From positions 4,033 to 39,401 of the forward strand of contig CADCFA010000020.1 in assembly GCA_902800595.1 (NCBI GenBank): DNA of 35,369 nucleotides, written 5' to 3'. This document shows, piece by piece, positions 7,299-16,086 of the stretch. The number at the start of each line of letters is the position of its first letter. Position 1 is the stretch's first letter. This stretch comes from an uncultured Prevotellaceae bacterium (lineage in GTDB: Bacteria; Bacteroidota; Bacteroidia; Bacteroidales; Bacteroidaceae). The notes beneath the pieces are model-generated. The model was not told the origin of the DNA and made no database searches. It saw only the letters and a program-made list of their open reading frames with translations. The position numbers and the translations under genes are program-made.

Positions 7299-8588
7299 AT
7301 GGTACAAGATTTATACGTTTTGATGATTACGGCAGCTGTAGTCAGTATTCTGTTTAAGTTATTAAAGCAGCCAGTGGTGCTGGGTTATATCGTTGCTGGT
7401 GTCTTGGTTGGCCCGTATCTGTTTGGCAAGAGCCTTGTGAATCCAGACAACGTGAAGCAATGGGGCGACATCGGTGTGCTGTTCGTATTGTTCTGCATCG
7501 GTCTGGAGTTCCGTCTGAAGAACCTTATCAGCAGCGGTAAGGTGGCAGCAATAGGTGCGTTGACAATTATCGGAGGCATGATGCTCTTTGGCTACCTTGT
7601 GGGAGTGGATGCTAAATTTGACATGGTCAACTCCCTGTTCCTGGCAGGTATGCTTTGTATGTCGAGCACCACTATCGTGATGAAAGCCATCGACGAGGCA
7701 GGCATGAGCAAGGAGCGTTTCGTCAAAGGTGCGACCAGCATCCTTATCGTGGAGGATGTGGTGGCTGTGGTACTGATGGTACTGCTCTCGAGTATTGCCA
7801 TCCGCCATCAGTTCGATGGCGCTGAGTTGGCGGGTAAGGTCGTCGATCTGGTTATTACACTTGTGGCATGGTTCGTCTGCGGCATACTGATTATTCCCAC
7901 ACTGATACGCAAAGTGAAAAATCATTTGAATGACGAGACGCTTATCATCCTCGCCTTGGGTCTGTGCCTGGGTATGGTGCTGTCGGCAGAAGAAGCAGGG
8001 TTCAGCAGTGCACTCGGTGCCTTTGTGATGGGTTCTATCCTTGCCGAGACAGTAGAGTCGCATCGTATCGAAAAACTGATGACACCGCTAAAGAATGTCT
8101 TTGCTGCAATCTTCTTCATCTCTGTGGGTATGATGATTGATCCGGCTTCATTGGCGGAATACTGGATGAGTGTCGTCTATGTCAGCCTGATCATTATCAT
8201 CGGAATGATTGTCTTTGCCACCTTGGGTTGCTGGTGGGGCGGTCAGACGATGCGCGACTCCATGCTTACCAGCTTCTCGTTTGTGCAGATTGGCATCATC
8301 GTAGCATCCAGTGTGGTGACCACCTTCCTTACGCCTTATATTATGAAGGCTGCCATACCGTGCTATACGTTCTTTTATAATCACGCTCCAGAGAGCTTGC
8401 GGGCTAAGATTGACAAGCGCGAGCAGGAAATGGCTGAAGCAGAGGCAGCGGCGGCTAATCCATCTGGCGGCAAGAAATCATTGGCTGACAAGGTACGCTA
8501 TGCCGTCAGGAATACCTTTATCACGAAGCATCTTGTCAATCTGTTTATCAAGAACATGAGTGCTCATGATGAAAATAAGAATTCTTGA
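7299..8588 (+). CDS. Kef/CPA2-type monovalent cation:proton antiporter (short form)
   Basis: A 429-residue integral membrane protein of the CPA2 family, which exchanges Na+ or K+ for protons. The N-terminal helix with the QPVVLGYIVAGVLVGP motif, the FCIGLEF block, the SSTTIVMK block and the FFISVGMMID block are all in family order. The segment MLTSFSFVQIG is followed directly by IIVASSVVTTFLTPY. In relatives a further stretch of about 22 residues, including the EF after QIG, lies between these blocks, so one membrane segment appears lost in frame. The C-terminal membrane region and TrkA-type domain of longer relatives are also absent; an Ala/Glu-rich tail replaces them. Transport activity is therefore uncertain. 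Confidence 0.8.
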   Translation: MVQDLYVLMITAAVVSILFKLLKQPVVLGYIVAGVLVGPYLFGKSLVNPDNVKQWGDIGVLFVLFCIGLEFRLKNLISSGKVAAIGALTIIGGMMLFGYLVGVDAKFDMVNSLFLAGMLCMSSTTIVMKAIDEAGMSKERFVKGATSILIVEDVVAVVLMVLLSSIAIRHQFDGAELAGKVVDLVITLVAWFVCGILIIPTLIRKVKNHLNDETLIILALGLCLGMVLSAEEAGFSSALGAFVMGSILAETVESHRIEKLMTPLKNVFAAIFFISVGMMIDPASLAEYWMSVVYVSLIIIIGMIVFATLGCWWGGQTMRDSMLTSFSFVQIGIIVASSVVTTFLTPYIMKAAIPCYTFFYNHAPESLRAKIDKREQEMAEAEAAAANPSGGKKSLADKVRYAVRNTFITKHLVNLFIKNMSAHDENKNS

Positions 8589-8648
8589 CCATTTATATTA
8601 TGTGCTAAAGAATGTCTTTGAAGTGTTAACAACCTATAAAGTTATAAA

Positions 8649-9116
8649 ATGAATAAAATAATCCAATGGGTGCTTGCCGCCACCCTCATTTGCGGCGCAA
8701 GTGTTATGACCTCCTGCAAGGAGGCACGTGCTCAAGAAGACAATGCCGTGAAGGAAGTACAGAGTACCGAACTGATTCGTACCAGCCAGAGCTGGGATGG
8801 CGTGGAACTGCCCGACTATTTGCAGGGACGCCCCGAGCTGGTGGCCGTGAAATATGTGTTCCCCGCAGGTAAGAAGCTGGGCTGGCACCACCATCCCGTG
8901 ATGAACTATGGCATCTTGGTGCAGGGCGAGCTGACCATCATCGGACAGGACGGTAAGGAGAAAGTCGTGCATGAGGGCGAGCCCGTTGTCGAGATGGTGA
9001 ACACCATCCACCACGGCGAGAACCGAGGCAAGAAGGACGTAATCCTCTACATGTTCTATCTCTCGCAGAAAGATCTGCCCCTGGCTGTTCAGCATCCGGA
9101 GATCCCGCTGGAGTGA
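8649..9116 (+). CDS. Cupin-domain lipoprotein
   Basis: A 155-residue protein with a signal peptide and lipobox (VMTSC, Cys23), predicted to be membrane-anchored. Residues about 60-140 form a single cupin domain. The metal-binding set is visible: the HHHP motif in GWHHHP, a GELTI strand and a later HHGEN motif. Single-domain cupins of this kind bind a metal and may act as isomerases, oxygenases or sensors; the substrate cannot be inferred. It follows the antiporter gene by 60 bases and precedes the VgrG-type gene by 70 bases, with no strong terminator in either gap. Confidence 0.8.
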   Translation: MNKIIQWVLAATLICGASVMTSCKEARAQEDNAVKEVQSTELIRTSQSWDGVELPDYLQGRPELVAVKYVFPAGKKLGWHHHPVMNYGILVQGELTIIGQDGKEKVVHEGEPVVEMVNTIHHGENRGKKDVILYMFYLSQKDLPLAVQHPEIPLE

Positions 9117-9186
9117 GATGTAGATATAACGATGGATCTAACATCGTCTTCGTAATCAAGAAAGTAGTATCTTCAGAATATATATA

Positions 9187-12100
9187 ATGGATACAGGAAC
9201 TACGAACAATGACTTTTTCTATAGGCTGACATTCGGCGACATCATCGCTTTTGAAGGCAGGCAGCCCGAAGAGTTTATACTGGACCAGGGGATCCAAAAG
9301 GAAGTCTCCGACGATACCAATTGCTATAACCTACTGCTTCGTGGTATTAAGGTCAACCGTAAGATCTATCAGCCCACAGAGATAGAGGCTGAGATGGATT
9401 TCATGCAGGTTAATAATCGCGACACATACCATCAAGAGACTATTGCGCCACAGTTCGACGACGTAAGAAAACTGCTGTTGCAGAGAATGGTGACGCTCGA
9501 TATCGTGATAAGCAATACCGTGAGCAACGTTGTCAGGAACTGCTATGTGTATGAGATGATCCCCCAGCTGCTGAATGATGTCAACGGCACAAAGATGTAT
9601 GTGAAGTTGAGCATCTTCAGCATGGATAAACTGATGACCATCAACAAGTACAGCAAGGCATACGTAGCCCGTAAGCTCGGCTCTGAGATCCTGCAGCCGG
9701 AGAGCCTGTACTTCGGAATCGTGTCTGAAGGTGTCCCCTTGATAGAGTCCGACGTCAAAAGTCAACAGCATCTGATGTACAATGTGTCAGGCAACAATCT
9801 GGAGTTCATACAACCCTATCTGGTACAGTATAATGAGTCGTTCTATGACTTCCTGGTGCGCACGTCCAACCGCTGTGGAGAGTTCCTCTTCTTTGAGGAT
9901 GGCAAACTGGTGTTGGGCCTGCCTGACAGTTCCTTGCCTGATGCCATCGATAACTTTGTGACGGTGACAACCATGGAGAGGTCTCTCGACCCGCTGAAAA
10001 TCAATGGCTATGCCCGCGACAGCGTGAAAGACGGAAAAGGTATAGTGAAGGGGACTTCAGACGCCACAGGCGATGCATATCCCGAACTCAATATTTCAGC
10101 TATAGCCAAAGAGAAAACCGGTTTCCCCACAGATGCCTTCCCCGCCGCCACTTCGAGCAATGTCGAACAGGCTCAGGATGAATACATCTTCCCGCTTTAC
10201 GTAGGCAAGTTCACCAATAGACTCCGTGAGCTGAACTATGACGGCACGCCTGGTCAGGCAGCCTTGGCCAGAATGATGCCATTCACCAAGACCCTGTTGG
10301 GCAGTGAAATAGACGGAGCAGTAGGAGGAATTGCCCTTTTAGCGATAGAAGGACTCATAGGCGAAGCTATCCCAACCATGTTGGCTAATTTGAGGGTGCT
10401 CACGTTCAACGCTTCTCAGGCCGAGCGGTATATGGCTGTCGTGCAAGAGAATAGCGAACAATGCAGCGAAGAGAAAGCAGTGCAGTTCGGTACGCTGAAC
10501 AGTGACGGATGGACCACCCTGAACTACTATAAGGATATCCTTCAGCACGAAGAGGAACAGCAGCGGAAGATCGTGTGCATCAACATGGGCACCAACTATA
10601 TCAACGTGAAGTTAGGGCAGAAGATCAAGATCAAAGGCCTCAACGATACTTATGTCATCATTCAGATACAGCAGAACTCCGAGGAGGTCTGGGACCGCGA
10701 CTACGACAGATATGGCATGGTGGCTGATGACAAATATTCAGGCATGCGCTCGCTGAAGATCTATGCCATTCCCGCGTATGATGATGGCAAGAAGTTCATT
10801 CCTCCGGTACAACCGGTGCCTGTCGTCAGGAAGGTGGGACCTCAGGCAGCCTTCGTGACCGACAATGAAGACCCGAAGTTCCAGGGACGTGTGCGCATTG
10901 CCTTCCCATGGCAGTCACTAAAAGGTCCGGAAAGGCTCAAGCTGAAAGAAGTAGAAGGCAAACTTAAAAAGTTGGAGATTCAGGTCTTGACTCTTAAAGA
11001 AGAGGAGAGAATGCTTCTGGAAAAGGCGACAAAAGCCAAACAATATATCGAAGAGCTGAAGACATATGTAAAAGCCACGAAAGAAGAGCGTAAAGAACAG
11101 CTTCAGCCGAGGTATAGTAAAATTGAGGAACTTGAAAAAGATCTCGAGGAACTCAAGGCATTAAAGACCAGTACTGGCAGTCAGGACAAGGAAGCGAAGA
11201 TAAAAAAGATCAAGGAAGAGATAGCCGACTTTGAGGCGGCAGCCAAAGAGCACGATGAGAAGAAGGGCAAGGCCGGCTATAATGATCTTGAAAAGGATAA
11301 TACGGTCATCAGTAAGTATAAAAAAATCTATGTCAAGGAGAACAAGTCGTACCTGAAGGCAAATGCTGACTTGGAAAAGACCGAGGGTGAGAAAAAGGAT
11401 AAGCAGGGGGAAAGCAAGAAACTGCAGGAACGGATTGACAAGGAGGTGAATGCCATGGCGACGCCTTGGGTGCGCGTTGTCACGCCGATGGCTACACCAG
11501 GCGGTGGCACATTCTTCCGTCCCCGAGTAGGCGACGAGGTGCTGGTGAACTTTGAGAACGACAATGTGGAGCGTCCTTATGTCATGGGCAGCGTCTTCTC
11601 CAAGAACAACCTTACCCCCGACGAAAAGATGTATCGCCAGCGTGGCGTTGAGTTGCAAGGAAAAGATGTCTCCATATCGATGGTGTCACCCAACGGCCAT
11701 CATATCACCTTTACCGACCCCGAGGCTGGCACCAACTTCCTGGCCAATTTAATATCACCGGGATTGGGATTATGGGGATCGATAGTGGGAGCGCCATTCA
11801 ACAATCTCCTGCCAGGTGCCAAGGATCTGTCAGGTGGTATCCATATTGGTGACCGTTACGGGATGTACGAGATTGATATGAAGAGCCACAAGCGCTCCAT
11901 CGAAATCAACTCACCTTTTGGTACGGTGTCTATCAACGCCTTCTCGGGCATCACCATCAGTGCGCCCAACGGCAATGTCACCATTAGGGGTAAGAACATC
12001 AACCTGGAGGCAGGCAACAAGGTCAATATCCTCTCGGGACTGAATATCGAAGACCCTGGCTTGGGAGATCCGGATGGAAAGGCGAATCAAGCAGGTAAAA

Positions 12101-13347
12101 TCTTGACTGACCTTTTCGCCGAGATTGTCCCTGGAGAGCTCAATAAGTATATGTTCAGCTCTATAGTTGACCTGTCATATATCCGTCATGTCGTAGAGGT
12201 GTTCGTGCGCCCCGTGGACGGTACGTTGAAACTCAAGTCGAAGCGCTATCTGATGCTGGAGGCTGGTCAGGGCAATGCCACCATACGCCGTGACCGCTAT
12301 GCCAAGGCGGTGGAAGAAAAGAAGGAGTCGCAGGAGGAATTCTACAAGGCATTGCTCACCTGTGTGAAGTTCATCAGTGAGAAGGTTGATCTCTTCTACG
12401 ATACCTATGAGACGTTGTGGATAGACGGCTACAAGAAGAAGACCGAGTACCTTGAAAAGGCCGGATGGGTGTTGAAGGATGAGAAGCAACCTGACTTGGC
12501 TGAGATAGCATCAAAAGCCAATGAGTGGGACGATCAGAAGATTACCCAGGACACCTTTGAGAGTCATTTTGTTGAGACAGGTATTCTGTTCAGAGAAGGA
12601 GCGAAGCACAATCAGATTACAACCAGCCCCATCCTGAAGTTCGACTACATCAAGGATTCTGCAAGGGCCTTTGGCGAGAGTGCTTTCAAGATGTACCAAC
12701 ATATGGAGTCTTTCGATCGTTTCTTAAATGACGGCTCAGATCTTCCATTAGGCAAATTTCAGTGGATGGATAAAAACTTCTCAGCTGCGCTTATTGACCT
12801 GGATGAAAAGATCTTATGGGCAAAAGGCTGGAAAGCGGTATATAACGATGGTAATCAACATCAGCTTTTCAATGATTTGGATCCTAACCCCAAAGCAGAC
12901 AAGTTTGCGATGCAAAACAAAACATTCCACAAGCGCAAACTGCTGCTGGCTTTTATTAACGAGGTGGCTCATTCTCCGCAGAATGTTCAAAACAAGTACT
13001 TCGAGTGTAACCTCAAGATGGATTATGTGATGACGACTCAGTCACTTCGTCAGGAATATTATTGGAACCGTATGGTGGTCAACCTTGACAGAGACAAACG
13101 GCTCCAAAAAAGCCGCTACGGGCGCACGTTATGGGACAACACGTTGGGAATGATGTGGAATAAGATCAAGAGCAACTTTGTACCCTTCGACCGTGGCATT
13201 TGGAATGACAAGACCGACGGACAGATCCTCTTCTCCGACCATGAGAACTCAACCCTGAACTTCCAGGGCGAGGGTCTCCACGAGGAGAACAGTTCGAACA
13301 TCGGTACACTCGATCACCTGAAGAAAGAGCTCATGGCCATCAAGTAA
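9187..13347 (+). CDS. VgrG-type spike with coiled-coil insertion and C-terminal extension
   Basis: A 1386-residue protein. Residues 1-310 are the gp27-like base, with MDKLMTINKYSKAYVARKLG and the VQYNESFYDFLVRTSNRCGEF block typical of VgrG. The gp5-like OB domain opens at about 554-578 (VTDNEDPKFQGRVRIAFPWQ). It is interrupted by about 178 residues of Lys/Glu-rich coiled coil (579-756) and resumes with TPWVRVVTPMATPGGGTFFR (759 on) and RPYVMGSVF. Residues about 884-950 are short beta repeats of the needle. Residues about 1035-1386 are a mainly helical extension I do not recognise, which may be cargo or a docking domain. It would sit at the tip of a contractile injection apparatus, yet no other apparatus gene is in the window. 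It is the first gene of a six-gene unit. Confidence 0.8.
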   Translation: MDTGTTNNDFFYRLTFGDIIAFEGRQPEEFILDQGIQKEVSDDTNCYNLLLRGIKVNRKIYQPTEIEAEMDFMQVNNRDTYHQETIAPQFDDVRKLLLQRMVTLDIVISNTVSNVVRNCYVYEMIPQLLNDVNGTKMYVKLSIFSMDKLMTINKYSKAYVARKLGSEILQPESLYFGIVSEGVPLIESDVKSQQHLMYNVSGNNLEFIQPYLVQYNESFYDFLVRTSNRCGEFLFFEDGKLVLGLPDSSLPDAIDNFVTVTTMERSLDPLKINGYARDSVKDGKGIVKGTSDATGDAYPELNISAIAKEKTGFPTDAFPAATSSNVEQAQDEYIFPLYVGKFTNRLRELNYDGTPGQAALARMMPFTKTLLGSEIDGAVGGIALLAIEGLIGEAIPTMLANLRVLTFNASQAERYMAVVQENSEQCSEEKAVQFGTLNSDGWTTLNYYKDILQHEEEQQRKIVCINMGTNYINVKLGQKIKIKGLNDTYVIIQIQQNSEEVWDRDYDRYGMVADDKYSGMRSLKIYAIPAYDDGKKFIPPVQPVPVVRKVGPQAAFVTDNEDPKFQGRVRIAFPWQSLKGPERLKLKEVEGKLKKLEIQVLTLKEEERMLLEKATKAKQYIEELKTYVKATKEERKEQLQPRYSKIEELEKDLEELKALKTSTGSQDKEAKIKKIKEEIADFEAAAKEHDEKKGKAGYNDLEKDNTVISKYKKIYVKENKSYLKANADLEKTEGEKKDKQGESKKLQERIDKEVNAMATPWVRVVTPMATPGGGTFFRPRVGDEVLVNFENDNVERPYVMGSVFSKNNLTPDEKMYRQRGVELQGKDVSISMVSPNGHHITFTDPEAGTNFLANLISPGLGLWGSIVGAPFNNLLPGAKDLSGGIHIGDRYGMYEIDMKSHKRSIEINSPFGTVSINAFSGITISAPNGNVTIRGKNINLEAGNKVNILSGLNIEDPGLGDPDGKANQAGKILTDLFAEIVPGELNKYMFSSIVDLSYIRHVVEVFVRPVDGTLKLKSKRYLMLEAGQGNATIRRDRYAKAVEEKKESQEEFYKALLTCVKFISEKVDLFYDTYETLWIDGYKKKTEYLEKAGWVLKDEKQPDLAEIASKANEWDDQKITQDTFESHFVETGILFREGAKHNQITTSPILKFDYIKDSARAFGESAFKMYQHMESFDRFLNDGSDLPLGKFQWMDKNFSAALIDLDEKILWAKGWKAVYNDGNQHQLFNDLDPNPKADKFAMQNKTFHKRKLLLAFINEVAHSPQNVQNKYFECNLKMDYVMTTQSLRQEYYWNRMVVNLDRDKRLQKSRYGRTLWDNTLGMMWNKIKSNFVPFDRGIWNDKTDGQILFSDHENSTLNFQGEGLHEENSSNIGTLDHLKKELMAIK

Positions 13348-13371
13348 AGGTAAAAAGGTAAAAAAGGTAAG
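13342..13371 (+). repeat. Stop-codon-seeded GGTAAAAA repeats
   Basis: After AAG-TAA (stop at 13345-13347), three copies of GGTAAA(AA) fill the whole 24-base spacer up to the next ATG. Confidence 0.7.
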
Positions 13372-15336
13372 ATGGACTACATATTTAATGATTGGGAAGA
13401 GAAACTCTCGAATTTTGAGAGTAGCGTAGAGAAAGATCTGGCGGAGATCAGGAAGTGCAAGGCGGAGATGCAGCAGATGAAACTCGACGTGGTGGCTGAG
13501 TTGCAGAAGGGCCGCTATATACGTGATACCCAGCGGCTGGTGCTGTCGGCACCCGAGATCATCATCGGCAATGTGGACCGCAGCGGTACCCTCTTTGCCG
13601 GCGGTTCGAAGGTCATCGTCCGCGGCACCCAGGTGGGTGTCGAAGGTGCCGGTGAGGGAGGAAGCCTGGAGCTCCGGGCACCCAGCATCCGAGAGATTGC
13701 CGAAGACCCCGGCACCGACGGCCGCGAGCATGTAGTGGGGTCCGTGTCCGAGGTTGTGAGCCAGGCCCGTAACATCATCATCCAGAGCGACGATGCGGAA
13801 GGAGCCTTCTCTGCCCCCGCCGTCCCCACGGGCGGCAGCGGTGTGCGCATCCATGCCGACAAGACCATCGACGTGCATGCCGCCATGACGGCAGAGAGCC
13901 GTGAGGAACGCCTGTCAGACCTCATCAGCGCCACTGAGAAGCAGAAAGACTACCTGAAGGAGCAGGCTAGCGCCCATAAGGAGGCGTTCACGAATCTGAA
14001 GAAAGAAATGGAAGAGCTTTTGGAGAAGAGAGACAAATTGTCAGGCGACTATTCCGACGTCCGCACGAACTATAGGGACATCAGGAAAGTGTCTGAAGAG
14101 ATAGAAGCCCTCTCCATGTCGATTACCGAGGAGACCTATGCCTATGCGGAGATCCTGTCGATGCTGGCAGAGACCAACCGGAGGCTGCAGTGCTTCAAAA
14201 AGGAGAAGTCGAAGATCAAGAAGGGCGACGACTTCAAGAAGAAACCGACGGGTGCTGCTGTCAACATCACAGGTGAGAAAATCCAACTGGTGTCTGCCGA
14301 CGGAGAGCACAACCTGCGTGACAACGAGGGATCGGGTGTCACCATCGAGGCTAACACGGTGGGCATCACTTCCTTGGATAAGGAAGGTGCGCTGAACAAG
14401 GAAGGCAAGGTGCGCGTTGTGGCCAAGAACATTGAGATGGATACGGCAGGCGCGGCTGAATTGAAGTTCGACGATGAGGGTAAACTTGAGAAAGGCTCCT
14501 TTACTGCTGAGGGCGACTTCAAGTTGACATCGAAGAATATTACCATCGAGGCTGTTGATTATGAGGTGGCAGACAAGAAATATAAGGAGAAGAAGCTCAC
14601 TGACGACAGCAAGATCAAACTGCGTGCCAAGACCATCGAGGTATCTACCGAAAACTCCGCCAACATGGAGGTGGATGAGAAAGGCAAGATCACCAAGGCG
14701 AACTACACCTCGGAGGGTGACATCATCGTACACTCGAAGACCTTCACCATGGAGAGTGTCGATACAGACATAGAGAACGGCGAGGCCAAGGAGAAAGCCC
14801 TCACGGCAGAAAGCAAGGTGGTTATCCGTGCCGAGAAGACCGATGTATCGGCCACCGATACCGAAGGTAAGGCTACGGGCAGCGTGAACATCAATGCCAA
14901 GGCTGTCAGCCTGAAGTCGATGGATGTGGAGAAGGAGAAGCGCACCGACGACAAACTGGCGGAAGGCAGTACGATGACCATCGTGTCGGAGAAGATGTAC
15001 ATGGGTGCGAAGTCGAAGGATGTGAAGTCGAAGAAGGTGCAGGTGATGTCGGAGGAAATCGGTGCCTTTGCCGACAAGACGCTGGAGATCCAGCAGGACG
15101 AGGGCAAGGCCTTGGTGCAGCTCGACGGCGGCAATGCCTCTCTGGGCGGCAGCAAGACAGAGATCTACGGCAAGACCGAGGTGAAGGACGAACTGAAGTC
15201 GCCCAAGGCTACCATCGACAACATCGAGGCGAAGACATCGTTCAAGTCGCCTAACATCCAGGACGGCATGGGTGCCGGCGGTGGCGGTGGCAGCCTGAGT
15301 GCAAAGCTGAAGACAGAAGATGCCCCGAAAGAGTGA
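13372..15336 (+). CDS. Beta-solenoid and coiled-coil protein paired with the spike
   Basis: A 654-residue protein with no signal peptide. Residues 1-45 are helical. Residues 50-180 have short Gly/Val/Ile strand repeats like a VgrG needle (VLSAPEIIIGN, SKVIVRG, NIIIQSD). Residues about 185-290 are a coiled coil. Residues about 300-620 are a second solenoid that includes two clear 68-residue repeats and a degenerate third. The tail is Gly-rich and charged. The architecture mirrors the neighbouring spike (solenoid plus coiled coil), so the two may co-assemble, this one extending or sheathing the needle. It starts 24 bases after the spike gene. I know no named family for the whole protein; a structural or effector-carrier role is inference. 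Confidence 0.6.
   Translation: MDYIFNDWEEKLSNFESSVEKDLAEIRKCKAEMQQMKLDVVAELQKGRYIRDTQRLVLSAPEIIIGNVDRSGTLFAGGSKVIVRGTQVGVEGAGEGGSLELRAPSIREIAEDPGTDGREHVVGSVSEVVSQARNIIIQSDDAEGAFSAPAVPTGGSGVRIHADKTIDVHAAMTAESREERLSDLISATEKQKDYLKEQASAHKEAFTNLKKEMEELLEKRDKLSGDYSDVRTNYRDIRKVSEEIEALSMSITEETYAYAEILSMLAETNRRLQCFKKEKSKIKKGDDFKKKPTGAAVNITGEKIQLVSADGEHNLRDNEGSGVTIEANTVGITSLDKEGALNKEGKVRVVAKNIEMDTAGAAELKFDDEGKLEKGSFTAEGDFKLTSKNITIEAVDYEVADKKYKEKKLTDDSKIKLRAKTIEVSTENSANMEVDEKGKITKANYTSEGDIIVHSKTFTMESVDTDIENGEAKEKALTAESKVVIRAEKTDVSATDTEGKATGSVNINAKAVSLKSMDVEKEKRTDDKLAEGSTMTIVSEKMYMGAKSKDVKSKKVQVMSEEIGAFADKTLEIQQDEGKALVQLDGGNASLGGSKTEIYGKTEVKDELKSPKATIDNIEAKTSFKSPNIQDGMGAGGGGGSLSAKLKTEDAPKE
14407..14878 (+). 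repeat. 68-residue tandem protein repeats
   Basis: Unit 1 (residues 346-413, bases 14407-14610) and unit 2 (414-481, 14611-14814) align over their full 68 residues without gaps. Shared positions include K-x-x-x-x-A-K-x-I-E at the start and an EK-x-LT-x-x-S end. A third copy starts at 14815 and diverges after about 20 residues. The period is 204 bases. Confidence 0.75.
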
Positions 15337-15368
15337 AAGTGAAAAGTGAAGAGTGAAAAGTGAATAGT
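15331..15368 (+). repeat. Stop-codon-seeded GTGAAAA repeats
   Basis: GAG-TGA (stop at 15334-15336) starts a run of AGTGAAA/GAGTGAA copies that fills the spacer up to the ATG at 15370. Here the stop is TGA and the repeat carries TGA, in contrast to the TAA-based repeats elsewhere. Confidence 0.75.
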
Positions 15369-15369
15369 T

Positions 15370-16065
15370 ATGAATAATTATATTACATTTGAGTTAACTG
15401 ACCTTGCGAAGAAGTTGAAGGGCTATGTCATGCTGTTCAACTATCGACTGTCAAACCTCTGTGTCAAGGCAGAACCTACCGCCCTGATGCCCGTATCGGT
15501 CTTTGTGGCCGACACGGAGTACAATCTGGAAGAAGTGGCAAACATCATGAGACCCGACGATTTCTCCTTCGATGTCTATCCAAAGAACCAGAACAATCTG
15601 CAGGAGGTCATTGGCGGCATCTTCGAAGCGCATCCGGAGTTCAAGATGGAACTGAAGATTGATAAGGCAGAGCATGAGGGAGGGGAGGATAAAAGCCATC
15701 TGCTCTATACCATGCCGCCGGTGGACAAGAACCGCCGCAAACTGCTGGATGAGACAGCCAAGATCTTCCACAAGGAGTGCAAGGTTAACCTGGATGCCAC
15801 TTATGCTGAACTGCAGCCAAGACTCGTTGAGGCATACGCCAAGATGCCTGTTCTAGAAATCGACGAGGCGAGGAAAGCCTTCAAGAAGGCTTATGATACT
15901 GCGAGGGATCAGTGTGACAAGATGCTGGAGCAGAAGCAAAACGAGATTGAGGAGGGCTACCAGCGCTACCTGAATGAGTACAACGACCAGTATGATGAAT
16001 CAGATGCGGATAACAGCGAGATGGAGATCTCTCACGATTCCGAGATCGAGGCACTTTTCAATTAA
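15370..16065 (+). CDS. Degenerate ribosome-recycling-factor-like protein
   Basis: A 231-residue protein. Residues 24-196 can be aligned by eye to ribosome recycling factor over nearly its whole length. EYNLEEVANIMRPDDFSFDV corresponds to the strand region around the hinge and TMPPVDKNRRKLL to the conserved PPLTEERRK-L. The helix EIDEARKAFKKAYD and the ending KMLEQKQNEIEEG match the C-terminal helix. The residues that contact rRNA are lost: the R-TGRA stretch reads LCVKAEP (30-36), and RNIRR reads NLDATYA (140-146). An extra insertion lies at about 97-110 and an acidic tail at 207-231. It is therefore unlikely to recycle ribosomes. Position between spike and signalling genes suggests an adaptor, chaperone or regulator. 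Fold assignment is good by eye but not computed. Confidence 0.65.
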   Translation: MNNYITFELTDLAKKLKGYVMLFNYRLSNLCVKAEPTALMPVSVFVADTEYNLEEVANIMRPDDFSFDVYPKNQNNLQEVIGGIFEAHPEFKMELKIDKAEHEGGEDKSHLLYTMPPVDKNRRKLLDETAKIFHKECKVNLDATYAELQPRLVEAYAKMPVLEIDEARKAFKKAYDTARDQCDKMLEQKQNEIEEGYQRYLNEYNDQYDESDADNSEMEISHDSEIEALFN

Positions 16066-16086
16066 TGAGATAAATGTGTAAACAAA

